DNA of 64,000 bases, taken from positions 135,534-199,533 of the forward strand of contig NZ_WXZL01000008.1 of assembly GCF_009982895.1 (NCBI RefSeq), given 5' to 3'. This document shows, in pieces, positions 32,719 to 42,441 of the stretch. Source of the DNA: Deinococcus alpinitundrae (GTDB lineage Bacteria > Deinococcota > Deinococci > Deinococcales > Deinococcaceae). Made by a program: the position numbers and the translations under genes. Every line of letters begins with the position of its first letter. Position 1 is the stretch's first letter. Under the pieces are notes generated by a model. It made no database searches. It saw only the letters and a list, made by a program, of their open reading frames with translations, and was not told the DNA's origin.

Positions 32719-34076
32719 TGGCCGCTCCCACTGAGGTTGGCGGCGCGCGCCTTGAGGAAGGTGGCCACGCTCAGCGCCAGGGCGTCGGCGACCTTACCGG
32801 TGCGCTGCGGGGTGATCAGGTTGGCGAGGTCACCGGCGTTTTGCGGCCAGCCAAGTTCGAGTTCGAAAGCGGCGTGGGGGGCCTGCCCAGCCAGATACAG
32901 GCGCGGCACCGGCTGGGCACCCGCCTTGAGGCCGCGCGCGCCGAGTTCACCGAGCAGCAATTCGGAGAGCCGCTTGGTTTCGCCGCCGTCGCCCACCGCC
33001 GCGCTGATCAGCGGGCTGACATTGGCCGCGTCACGGTAGGCGTTGATCACCTGGGCGTTTTGCTCGCCCACCGGCTGATAGAGGGTGATGCCCTGACGAT
33101 TCGCGCCGGGAAAGCGGCCCAGGCTGAGCGTCACGAACACCTGGCTCTGGCGGGCCAATTTCTCGCGCTCGGCAATCGGCAGCCGCCCCGCCGCGCTGCG
33201 GGTCAGTTTGACCTGCCAGCCGGATTTGCTCAGCAGTTCACCGGTGGCGCGCGCCACTTCCAGCGGGATGTCCAGGCTGCCGCCGCCCTTGGGGGCCGGG
33301 TCGAGCACGATCAGCGGGGCGCGCGGCGCGTCGGTCAGGGCCGCGACGTTGCGCGGCAGGCCTGGCCCGATGTCGAGCACCAGCCGCACGCTGCCGGGGC
33401 GCACCACCTTGAAGAGCCGGTAGCCCGCGCCGCTGCCCAGTGTGAGGCCCAGCCGGGCGTTGCCGCTGGCCGAGGTGACCGTGAAGCTCGGCACGAAGGC
33501 CCCGCGCGTGGCGTAGGTCTGCGGATTGGCGTTGACGCCTTTGAGAATCAGGGTCAGGGTATTGCCGACCACGTTGACGGCGTACTGCGGGTCGCGGCTG
33601 AAATCCAGCACGATGCGGTCGGTGTCCTTGCCGGCGCGTGAGGAAACGTTGGTCAGCGCGGCGGCAGGCAGCGAGAAGGCGCCGGTCTTATAATCGGCCC
33701 CCAGCCCGCGCGCCAGGGTGTCGAGTGGCAGGTACAGCTCGCCGTTTACCAGCGTGGCGGTGCGGGCGTTAAGCCGGGTGTTGTCGAGCTGCACGGTATT
33801 GAAGGTGGTAGCGGCGCGCTCGGCGTCCTGGTCGATCGGCAAGATCAGTTCGTGGCCCAGTCCCTGCACGACCACGTAGGGGTCCTGGCGGCTGACCTGC
33901 ACCACGCCCGACAGGGTGCCCTGGGCGGCGTACTCGGCTCCGCCCAGCACGATGGCCTGGGTTTCCTGGCCGCCCAGCATCAGTTTGCTGTAGGCGTACT
34001 GCGCTCCGGCCACCCCCAGCAGCAGCAGGGCGGCCAGCAGCGCGGCGCGCAGCCGCAGATCAGCGCGCAGGTTCAT
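32715..34076 (-). CDS. Amidase_3-like protein with AMIN region, active site degenerate
   Basis: 453 aa with a signal anchor (residues 10-32), copper-amine-oxidase-like/AMIN segments (to about residue 235), and a C-terminal fold of the N-acetylmuramoyl-L-alanine amidase type. In active enzymes the first zinc ligand lies in DPGHGG, and here it reads DPAPKGG (259-265). The second His, normally in SIHAN/SLHAN, is replaced (TLSLGR, 316-321). Only the final Glu (FELELG) is kept. It should therefore not hydrolyse peptidoglycan and may bind it or regulate a true amidase. Overlaps smpB and the GerMN gene by 4 nt each. Confidence 0.8.
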   Translation of the reverse strand: MNLRADLRLRAALLAALLLLGVAGAQYAYSKLMLGGQETQAIVLGGAEYAAQGTLSGVVQVSRQDPYVVVQGLGHELILPIDQDAERAATTFNTVQLDNTRLNARTATLVNGELYLPLDTLARGLGADYKTGAFSLPAAALTNVSSRAGKDTDRIVLDFSRDPQYAVNVVGNTLTLILKGVNANPQTYATRGAFVPSFTVTSASGNARLGLTLGSGAGYRLFKVVRPGSVRLVLDIGPGLPRNVAALTDAPRAPLIVLDPAPKGGGSLDIPLEVARATGELLSKSGWQVKLTRSAAGRLPIAEREKLARQSQVFVTLSLGRFPGANRQGITLYQPVGEQNAQVINAYRDAANVSPLISAAVGDGGETKRLSELLLGELGARGLKAGAQPVPRLYLAGQAPHAAFELELGWPQNAGDLANLITPQRTGKVADALALSVATFLKARAANLSGSGQ

Positions 34077-34495
34077 GCGTTTCTGATCTCTTTGCGCGCT
34101 TCCTTGTCGGCCTCGGCGCGGCGCTTGTCGTGCAGTTTCCTGCCGCGGGCCAGCGCCACCTCCACCTTGAAAAAGCGGCCTTTCTGATACAGCCGGGTGG
34201 GAATCAGGGTCAGGCCCTTGACCTTGAGCTGACGCTCGATCTTGGCGATTTCCTCACGGCCCAGCAACAGGCGGCGGGTGCGGCGGGGGGTGTGGTTGTT
34301 GTAGCTGGCATCTTTGTATTCGGGAATGTACAGCCCTTCGAGGTCAATGTCGTGGCCCTGCAAGCGGGCAAAGGCGTCGCGGAAATCGACGCCCCCGGCG
34401 CGGATGCTCTTGACCTCGCTGCCGGTCAGACTGATGCCCGCCTCGAACCGCTCCAGCAGTTCGTATTCAAAGTTCGCGCGGCGGTTGGTATACAC
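34073..34495 (-). CDS. smpB: SsrA-binding protein SmpB
   Basis: 140-aa tmRNA partner in trans-translation, which rescues stalled ribosomes. It shows YELLERFEAGISLTGSEVKSIRAGG, the loop DLEGLYIPEYKDASYNNHTPRRTR, and the basic tail KGRFFKVEVALARGRKLHDKR. I place the start at GTG 34495 (VYTNRRANFEY) because TAGAAT (34503-34508) ends 7 nt upstream. The ATG at 34504 lies inside that -10 box and could not be on the transcript. Leads the smpB-amidase-GerMN-smc operon. Confidence 0.94.
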   Translation of the reverse strand: MYTNRRANFEYELLERFEAGISLTGSEVKSIRAGGVDFRDAFARLQGHDIDLEGLYIPEYKDASYNNHTPRRTRRLLLGREEIAKIERQLKVKGLTLIPTRLYQKGRFFKVEVALARGRKLHDKRRAEADKEARKEIRNA

Positions 34496-34559
34496 GGGCC
34501 GCATTCTAGCAGGCCCGTTTATGAGGGCAACCAGGAAGACGCGCCGGGCGGGGCCGCCG

Positions 34560-35198
34560 TCAGTCGCGCGACAACAAGCGCGACAGCAGCGGCTGAACGA
34601 CGCCCAGCAGACTCGGCGCGAACCAGGCCAGACTCGGCTGAACGAACCCCACCAGACCCATCACTATGAAGACGGCCAGGTTCAGCCAGGCCCGGATCGC
34701 CAGCATCCGGATCGGTGCGTGGGTTTCGGCCAGCGCGTGGAGGCGGCCGTAGCGCAGCATCAGCACATACGAGGCGCTGATCAGCATCTGGTTGAGGGCG
34801 TAGGGCCAGATGCCCGCCGGAACGTTGCCATGCGCGCCGAGCAAGGCGGCCGTGAACGGCAGCAGCGAGACCATCATCAGGTAGAGGATATTGAGGAAGG
34901 CGAGGCGCTGGTCGCTGCGGCGCACGTAGGTATACAGGCGGCTGTGGCTCAGCCAGCTCAGACCGGTGACCACAAAGGTCAGGGCGTAGATGGCGAGTTT
35001 CCCGATCAGCGAGATCAGCGCTTCGTTCACGGCGGCAGCCTCGGCCGCCTGACCCAGCCCGCGCACCACCTCCGGCACATTGAGTTCCAGTACCAGCAGG
35101 GTCATCACGATGGCAAAGACGCCGTCACTCAGGCCGTGCAGGCGGCTGAGCGGAATGTCCTGCGGGTTGGCTGCCGGAGCAGGTGGTTCAGGCGGCAT
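34560..35198 (-). CDS. TMEM175/DUF1211-family potassium channel
   Basis: 212 aa with about five to six hydrophobic segments. The family signature RxxxxSDGVFAIxxTLLVL appears as RLHGLSDGVFAIVMTLLVLEL in the first helix. Bacterial members are six-helix, tetrameric K+ channels. A single six-helix unit is normal for bacteria. ATG at 35198 lies 6 nt after TAGACT (35205-35210). It is monocistronic between smpB and the hydrolase genes. Confidence 0.85.
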   Translation of the reverse strand: MPPEPPAPAANPQDIPLSRLHGLSDGVFAIVMTLLVLELNVPEVVRGLGQAAEAAAVNEALISLIGKLAIYALTFVVTGLSWLSHSRLYTYVRRSDQRLAFLNILYLMMVSLLPFTAALLGAHGNVPAGIWPYALNQMLISASYVLMLRYGRLHALAETHAPIRMLAIRAWLNLAVFIVMGLVGFVQPSLAWFAPSLLGVVQPLLSRLLSRD

Positions 35199-35351
35199 GG
35201 CTTCAGTCTAGAGCGTTTGTTTGTGGGCACAGCGCGCAGTCAACGCCACTGCCTTAAGCAGCACCTGGGGAGGGGCCCGCCCGCTCTCGCCCACTTTGCA
35301 TGTCCGCCCGGATGCAACAGAAAGGCGTCTTTTGCGCCAGGTGCTTTGACT

Positions 35352-36146
35352 TCAGCGCCCCGAGAGGTCTTCCAGAAAATCGAGGGTGTGCATCGCCACC
35401 TCGATCGGGTGTGAGTCGGTCAGGGCGTGGGTCCCGCCCGCCACCCGCACCGCCCGCGCGCCGGGAATGGCCTGCGACATCCTCTCCAGGGTCCAGGCCC
35501 GGATCACCGGGTCGGCGGTGCCGTCGATCACCAGCACTGGCGAGCGCACGCGCCCCAGCAGCGGGCCGGTGTCGTGGTCGTACTGGTCCTGGGCGAGCTG
35601 ATAGAAGTGCAGCGGGCCGGTGCGCAAATACGAGGCCAGGCCGAAAGGCCACAGCTGCACCCGTTCGCGCGGCATGTCCAGCGTCAGCCGCCACAACTGC
35701 ACGGCCACATTGGGGTTCTCGGGAATGCCGGTGGGCGCGCAGGCGATCAGCGGCCCGGCGAGCTGCGGGTAGCGGGCCGCCAGATCGATGATGACCTCGC
35801 CGCCCAGCGAGTGGCCCAGCAGCGGCGTGCCGGACAGCTGATTCAGGCTGAGCCATTCGGCCAGATGGTCGGTGAGCTGCTCGATGCGCGCCGGGTACAT
35901 CAGCCGCCCCGCCGAGAAGCCGTGGGCCGGCGGATCGTAAACCCAGACCTTGCGCCAGCGAGATAGGGTGCGCGCCAGGCGGCGGTACATCCACGAGGCG
36001 CAGCCCAGCCCCGGCACGATGATGACGCCCTCGGGGTGGGCCGCGCCGTAGACACGGGCGTGGGTTCGCAGCCTGCGAACCGTGCTGAAGTGAGACTGGC
36101 CCGACTGGGTGGGGTGCCCGGCGGCGGCGTTGCGCGCCTGGGTCAT
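35352..36146 (-). CDS. Alpha/beta hydrolase (second of a pair)
   Basis: 264 aa. Nucleophile elbow GHSLGG, oxyanion region VPGLGCASWMYRRLA, acid Asp in VIDGTADPV, and His in GGTHALTD. No signal peptide. Typical of small esterases, lipases or C-C hydrolases, with unknown substrate. ATG at 36146 overlaps the stop of the other hydrolase gene (ATGA). The two proteins share fold and size but only limited sequence, so this is an old duplication at most. The 150 bp downstream shows no clear terminator. Confidence 0.82.
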   Translation of the reverse strand: MTQARNAAAGHPTQSGQSHFSTVRRLRTHARVYGAAHPEGVIIVPGLGCASWMYRRLARTLSRWRKVWVYDPPAHGFSAGRLMYPARIEQLTDHLAEWLSLNQLSGTPLLGHSLGGEVIIDLAARYPQLAGPLIACAPTGIPENPNVAVQLWRLTLDMPRERVQLWPFGLASYLRTGPLHFYQLAQDQYDHDTGPLLGRVRSPVLVIDGTADPVIRAWTLERMSQAIPGARAVRVAGGTHALTDSHPIEVAMHTLDFLEDLSGR

Positions 36147-36877
36147 GCGGGGTCGGCTTCGGCCAGAAAAGCCAGCACCGCCGCGTTGAAGGCGCGCGGT
36201 TGATCAACCATCACGACGTGACCGGCGTGGGCCAGCTCAACGTAGCGCGCGTGCGGCAAGCTGGCGGCCAGCTGCTGACCGAGTTTGGGCGGCACCAGCG
36301 GGTCGCGCGATCCCCAGATCACCAGGGTCGGGGCTTCGACGGTGGGCAGCAGCGCCGCCACATCGTCGCGCAGCAGGTCGCGCGCCGAGCGGTAGAGGTT
36401 GGGCAGCCCGGTTCTGAGCGAGTCGCGCACGACCACCGGCACGAAGCGCGGGCGGCCCGAGAACCCGGCACGCGGCAGATTGAGCGCCACCCGCCACCAT
36501 TTGGCGTGCAGCAGGCCGCTGGCACAGGCCAGCACCAGGCGGCTGACCCGCTCGGGAGCGAAGGCACTCACGTACAACGCGATCTGCCCGCCCATGCTGT
36601 GCCCAACCACGGCGGCGGGCGGCAGACCGAGGTGCTGCGCCCAGGCGACGATCAGGCGGGCGGCGTCTTGCACGCCCACCCCGCCGAGCAACTCCAGGGT
36701 AAGCACCTCGTGGGCCTCGGCCAGCACCGGGGCATTGAAGCGCCACCACTGCCCCGAACCGCTCAGGCCGTGAATCAGGATGATCGGCGGCCCCGTGCCC
36801 TGGCGGGTGTAGCGCAGGGTGCGCTCACCGTCTTTGAAGGTGTGGGGGGTCAGCGGGGGCCGGATCAGAGAACGCAC
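36143..36877 (-). CDS. Alpha/beta hydrolase (first of a pair)
   Basis: 244 aa. ILIHGLSGSGQWWRF forms the oxyanion hole, GHSMGGQIAL is the nucleophile elbow, WGSRDPLVP carries the acid and AHAGHVVMVD the His. Resembles menH/bioH-like small esterases, substrate unknown. The start is taken as GTG 36877 (VRSLIRPPLTP) because TATGCT (36885-36890) ends 7 nt before it, and the ATG at 36889 overlaps that -10 box. Co-transcribed with the next hydrolase. Confidence 0.82.
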   Translation of the reverse strand: MRSLIRPPLTPHTFKDGERTLRYTRQGTGPPIILIHGLSGSGQWWRFNAPVLAEAHEVLTLELLGGVGVQDAARLIVAWAQHLGLPPAAVVGHSMGGQIALYVSAFAPERVSRLVLACASGLLHAKWWRVALNLPRAGFSGRPRFVPVVVRDSLRTGLPNLYRSARDLLRDDVAALLPTVEAPTLVIWGSRDPLVPPKLGQQLAASLPHARYVELAHAGHVVMVDQPRAFNAAVLAFLAEADPA

Positions 36878-36947
36878 GGCCTGGAGCATAGCAGGCGGGT
36901 CGGCGCGGCGGTTTTCAGGCGCACTTCATCCCTGCGTGGTGTCTGCG

Positions 36948-37565
36948 TCAGTGGGCCTGCTCGGGGCGGCGGCTCATGCTCAGGAACAGCTCGTGGATGC
37001 GGGCGTCGCCGGTCAGTTCGGGGTGAAAGCTGCCGGCCAGCAAGTTGCCGCTGCGGGCCAGCACAATCTGGCCCTGGTGCTCGGCCAGCACCTCAATGCC
37101 CGGCAACACCGCCTCGATGATGGGCGCGCGGATGAAGACCGCCGGGAACGGCGTCTCGAAGCCCGACACGTCGAGCGAGGTGCGAAACGAATCGACCTGA
37201 CGGCCAAAGGCGTTGCGCTGCACGGTGATGTCCATCAAATCGAGGCAAGGTTGGACGCCGAACTGCGGCGGCGTGCCGTGAATGGTGCGGGCCAGCAAGA
37301 TCATGCCCGCGCAGGTGCCGAAGATCGCGCCGCCCGAGGCGTGAAAGTCGCGGATGGCCTGAATCAGCCCGTACTCGACCATCAGGTTGCCGATGGTGGT
37401 GCTCTCGCCGCCCGGCAAGATCAGGCCCGACAACCCTTCGAGCTGCTGCGGCAGCCGGACCTCGCTGACCTGCGCGCCGAGGGTCTGCAACAAGCGCTTG
37501 TGCTCGCGAAAGGCCCCCTGGAGGGCCAGCACGCCGATGGTGGGGGGGGAGGGAGATGGGGTCAT
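36948..37565 (-). CDS. pdxT: Pyridoxal 5'-phosphate synthase, glutaminase subunit PdxT
   Basis: 205-aa class-I glutamine amidotransferase that feeds ammonia to PdxS. It shows IGVLALQGAFREH, the oxyanion loop LPGGESTTIG, catalytic Cys in FGTCAGMILLA and the His/Glu pair in SFHPELTGD. The ATG at 37565 has TTGGAG 6 nt upstream. The reading frame continues upstream without homology. Located 106 bp after pdxS on the same strand. Confidence 0.95.
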   Translation of the reverse strand: MTPSPSPPTIGVLALQGAFREHKRLLQTLGAQVSEVRLPQQLEGLSGLILPGGESTTIGNLMVEYGLIQAIRDFHASGGAIFGTCAGMILLARTIHGTPPQFGVQPCLDLMDITVQRNAFGRQVDSFRTSLDVSGFETPFPAVFIRAPIIEAVLPGIEVLAEHQGQIVLARSGNLLAGSFHPELTGDARIHELFLSMSRRPEQAH

Positions 37566-37671
37566 GCAGGCTCCAAGAATTGAACGGGGGAAGGCAGGGG
37601 GCCACACGCGCGCCGCCCTGCCCCAGGAAATGAGTGAATGATCGCGGCGACGGCCCGGGGCCACCGAACCC

Positions 37672-38583
<912 letters not shown>

Positions 38584-38659
38584 GCCTGGCAGCATAGCCC
38601 TGAACTGGTTCCCTCGCCAGGGCCAGAATGGAGAAGTCGGGGGAACCAGTTTCAATGAA

Positions 38660-40198
38660 TCACGGCAAGAAGGCCAGCGGATCGACCGGGGTGCCGCCCA
38701 AGCGCAGTTCGAAGTGCAGGTGCGGCCCGGTGCATTCGCCGCTGCAGCCCACGTAGCCGATCAGATCGCCCTGCTTGATGTGCTGACCGATGTCCACGGC
38801 GGTGGCGCTGAGGTGGCCGTAGACGACGGTCAGGCCCAGGCTGTCGTCCACGGTGTAAACGTTGGTGCCGAACGCGCCGTCGCCGCTCTTGGTGACCTCG
38901 CCGTCCTGGGCCGCGTGAACCGGGGTACCGGTCGGCTGCACCATGTCGAGGCCGCCGTGAAACTGCTCGACGTGAAACTCGATGTCTTCTTCTCCGAAGC
39001 GGCTGGTAAGGCGCGGACGGTCGAGCGGCCAGATCAGGTGCAGATCCGGCGCTTGGCGCTCGGCCAGCACCGCCGCCTGCATCTGCGGACGCGGATCGTT
39101 GGCGGCCAGATCGAGCATCTGGCCCTTGATCTCCTGGGTGCGGGCGGCATCCTCGGCGGTTTGCTGGGCCACGAACGCCTGATACTCGGCCTGCCGGACG
39201 GCGGCCTCGGCGGCTTGCTGGGCTGTCCAGGTATCGTATTTGGCCTGGCGCTGGTACTTGGAAACCAGGGCCAGGCGCTCGGGGCTGCTCAGCCACGCCT
39301 GGTAAGCGTCGTAGCGGCGCTGCCGCTCCTTGAGCCGGGCCGTCTTCCAGGCCTCGAACGCCCGATACTGCGCCAGCACCACCGCTTCCCTGGCCTGCTG
39401 GGCGGCGCGCTCCCGGCGGGCCAGCAGTTCGTCACGGCGCGAGTCGGCGTAGATGCCGGGCAACAGCAGCTCGTCACCGACCTTGAGCTCCGTGGGCAGC
39501 GTGATGGCGTTGGCACGCGCCACCGCGATGGGCGCGGCATGGTAGAGCCGGATCAGCTCGGCGGCGCTCTGGCCGGGCTTGATGCGTAGCAGCAGGCCGG
39601 TTTCACGGGTGGGAATGTTGAGCCGGGTGCCGACCGCCAGCTTGTCGAGGCTACCCAGGTCGAGGTTGGCGCTGATCAGCTCACGCTCCGAGAGGTCATA
39701 GCGCAGCATCAGGGCGCTGAGGGTATCGCCGTAGCGCAGCGTCACGGTTTTGAAGCTGGCCGGGCGGCGAACAGTGGTGGTCGGCGGCGGCAGCGGCACC
39801 CGCACCACCTGCCCTGCCGGGAGCGGGAGGCCCGAGGGCGCACGCTCGCCGCCGGGTTGTGCCACCCGCAAGGCCGAGAGCGTCACGCCGTAGCGCTCGG
39901 CAATCTGGGCGGGGCGCTCACGCGGCGCGGCGATGACCCAGGCGGCCCAGCGGCCGGAGCGGTCCTGGGGTGCCTGGGTCTGGAGCCGGAATGGGGGATG
40001 CGGGCGCGGCGCGAGAGCGGGGCGCAGCAGCGTACCGATGGGCAGAGCACCCGGCGCGGGCCAGGGCAGCGGAGGCAGCGGTGTGGGAGCGGCCAGAGCC
40101 AGACCCACCAGCGCCAGATTCAGGCAGGCGGCCAGCTGTCGGGGAAACAGATGGCAGGCAGAGCGCAAAAATGGCTGGGGCAAAGCGTCGTGGGCCAA
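38660..40198 (-). CDS. LysM/M23-family peptidoglycan hydrolase
   Basis: 512 aa. A signal segment ([17 protein letters not shown]), LysM-like repeats (about 85-135, 150-200 and 205-250), a charged, Gln/Ala-rich coiled coil (260-370), and a C-terminal M23 domain. The zinc ligands are [10 protein letters not shown] (His and Asp) and GPHLHFELR (HxH). Such proteins are LytM endopeptidases or, if degenerate, amidase activators. Here the ligands are intact. TTG start at 40198 with CGGAGA 7-8 nt upstream. Confidence 0.88.
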   Translation of the reverse strand: MAHDALPQPFLRSACHLFPRQLAACLNLALVGLALAAPTPLPPLPWPAPGALPIGTLLRPALAPRPHPPFRLQTQAPQDRSGRWAAWVIAAPRERPAQIAERYGVTLSALRVAQPGGERAPSGLPLPAGQVVRVPLPPPTTTVRRPASFKTVTLRYGDTLSALMLRYDLSERELISANLDLGSLDKLAVGTRLNIPTRETGLLLRIKPGQSAAELIRLYHAAPIAVARANAITLPTELKVGDELLLPGIYADSRRDELLARRERAAQQAREAVVLAQYRAFEAWKTARLKERQRRYDAYQAWLSSPERLALVSKYQRQAKYDTWTAQQAAEAAVRQAEYQAFVAQQTAEDAARTQEIKGQMLDLAANDPRPQMQAAVLAERQAPDLHLIWPLDRPRLTSRFGEEDIEFHVEQFHGGLDMVQPTGTPVHAAQDGEVTKSGDGAFGTNVYTVDDSLGLTVVYGHLSATAVDIGQHIKQGDLIGYVGCSGECTGPHLHFELRLGGTPVDPLAFLP

Positions 40199-40310
40199 GG
40201 CAGGTCTCCGGGTCGAAAGATGAATGATTCGTTAGCATTCAAGCGCAGACGCCCGACTTCAGGTGTGAAGAATTCGACTTTACTGCTTCCCGACCCGACG
40301 ACTTCGGGGT

Positions 40311-41591
<1,281 letters not shown>

Positions 41592-41663
41592 AGTGATGCC
41601 TCAGTGGGGGTCGGCCCCGGTGGGAGCGGGAAGGATGCAAAATGGCAGGTGGGCTTGGTTCGC

Positions 41664-41693
41664 AGTCTAGCGGTCTGAAGCGCGGGCAGGCAA
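41664..41693 (-). promoter_or_regulatory. rho promoter
   Basis: TTGCCT (41688-41693), 18-bp spacer, TAGACT (41664-41669) on the minus strand. The predicted start is about 65 nt before the rho GTG, so unlike many genes here rho has a leader with a Shine-Dalgarno site. Confidence 0.65.
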
Positions 41694-41710
41694 AAGTACC
41701 CCTGACGGTT

Positions 41711-41739
41711 GACCCGGCGAGCCGCCGAGTTTAGCATGA
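41711..41739 (+). promoter_or_regulatory. Promoter of the T-box leader
   Basis: TTGACC (41711-41716), 17-bp spacer, TAGCAT (41734-41739) on the plus strand, directly before the T-box RNA and divergent from the rho promoter 20 bp away. Predicted start near 41746. Confidence 0.7.
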
Positions 41740-41780
41740 AGCTCAGCCCCACAGCGGGGTCAAACAACCCTCCAGGCGAA

Positions 41781-42058
41781 CGCGAGGACAGTAGACGGAG
41801 CACACGGGATCATGAGCGAATCAGGGACGGTGAAAGCCTGACGGTCCGCGCTCCGCCGAAGATCACCTCCCGCGCTGGGCGAAGAAAGGCCGATTCCCTG
41901 TGGCCGATTAGACCGCCCCGGACACCCCCCGGCAGAGGGCTTGCAACGAGGTCGGCGAGCGCTGACGAAGTTGGGTGGTACCACGCAGACCGTTCATCAC
42001 GGCGCGTCCCAGCAGTTGTGGGGCGCGCTGTTTCGCGGCGCTCCGGGGAGAGCTCAGA
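41781..42058 (+). promoter_or_regulatory. T-box riboswitch, isoleucine-specific
   Basis: The conserved T-box TGGGTGGTACCACGC lies at 41972-41986. Stem I is visible: base CGCG-AGG (41781-41787) with CCT-cc-CGCG (41866-41874), AGTA bulge at 41790, GGAGC/GCTCC stem (41797-41801 with 41850-41854), and the apical segment with GGTGAAAGCC. On the 3' side of the specifier loop, GAAG-ATC-A puts the specifier codon at ATC (41862-41864), for isoleucine. After the T-box a possible terminator hairpin (42003-42010 with 42020-42027) has only a short T run, and CTCC/GGAG near 42050 could hide the ribosome site, so control may be transcriptional or translational. Uncharged tRNA-Ile should turn on the cupin-ileS unit. 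Confidence 0.85.
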
Positions 42059-42388
42059 ATGAAGATGACGGATATTGCGTTTGGCGTGACCGACTGGGCC
42101 GATGTGCCGGTGACAAAGCACGCGGGCGAGATTGGAGAAGCGTTGTGGCGCACCCGGCAGTTCGGCAACGTGCGGGTGCGGCAAGTCGAGTACACACCCG
42201 GCTACCTGGCCGACCACTGGTGCCGCAAGGGCCACATTCTGCTGGTACTGGAGGGCGAACTCGTCACCGAACTCGAAGACGGACGCCGCTTCACCATGAC
42301 GCCGGGCATGAGCTATCAGGTGGCCGATGAGGCTGAGGCGCATCGTTCGCAGACAGTGGCGGGCGCGAAGTTGTTTGTCGTGGACTGA
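42059..42388 (+). CDS. Small DHCW-motif cupin protein
   Basis: 109-aa single-domain cupin. It starts MKMTDIAFGVTDWADVP and carries YLADHWCRKGHILLVLEGEL, the His/Cys cluster of this cupin subgroup, then GMSYQVADEAEAHRS with a second His. It probably binds a divalent metal, and the activity is unknown. GGGGAG lies about 8 nt before the ATG. It sits between the isoleucine T-box and ileS, with a 53-bp gap to ileS, so its synthesis should rise when charged tRNA-Ile is scarce. I see no obvious link to isoleucine metabolism. Confidence 0.8.
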   Translation: MKMTDIAFGVTDWADVPVTKHAGEIGEALWRTRQFGNVRVRQVEYTPGYLADHWCRKGHILLVLEGELVTELEDGRRFTMTPGMSYQVADEAEAHRSQTVAGAKLFVVD

Positions 42389-42441
42389 ACAAACCCTCCC
42401 CTCACTTTATATATATTCCAGATGTTCGACAAGGACTGCTT

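Noticed and set aside
30190..33039. 949-codon open frame on the plus strand across smc and the GerMN gene
   Set aside because: It is the antisense shadow of the smc coiled coil and its neighbours. The GC-rich third positions remove stops, and the translation has no family features.
34502..34504. ATG as the smpB start
   Set aside because: It lies inside the TAGAAT -10 box; GTG 34495 is 7 nt downstream, as in the other leaderless genes.
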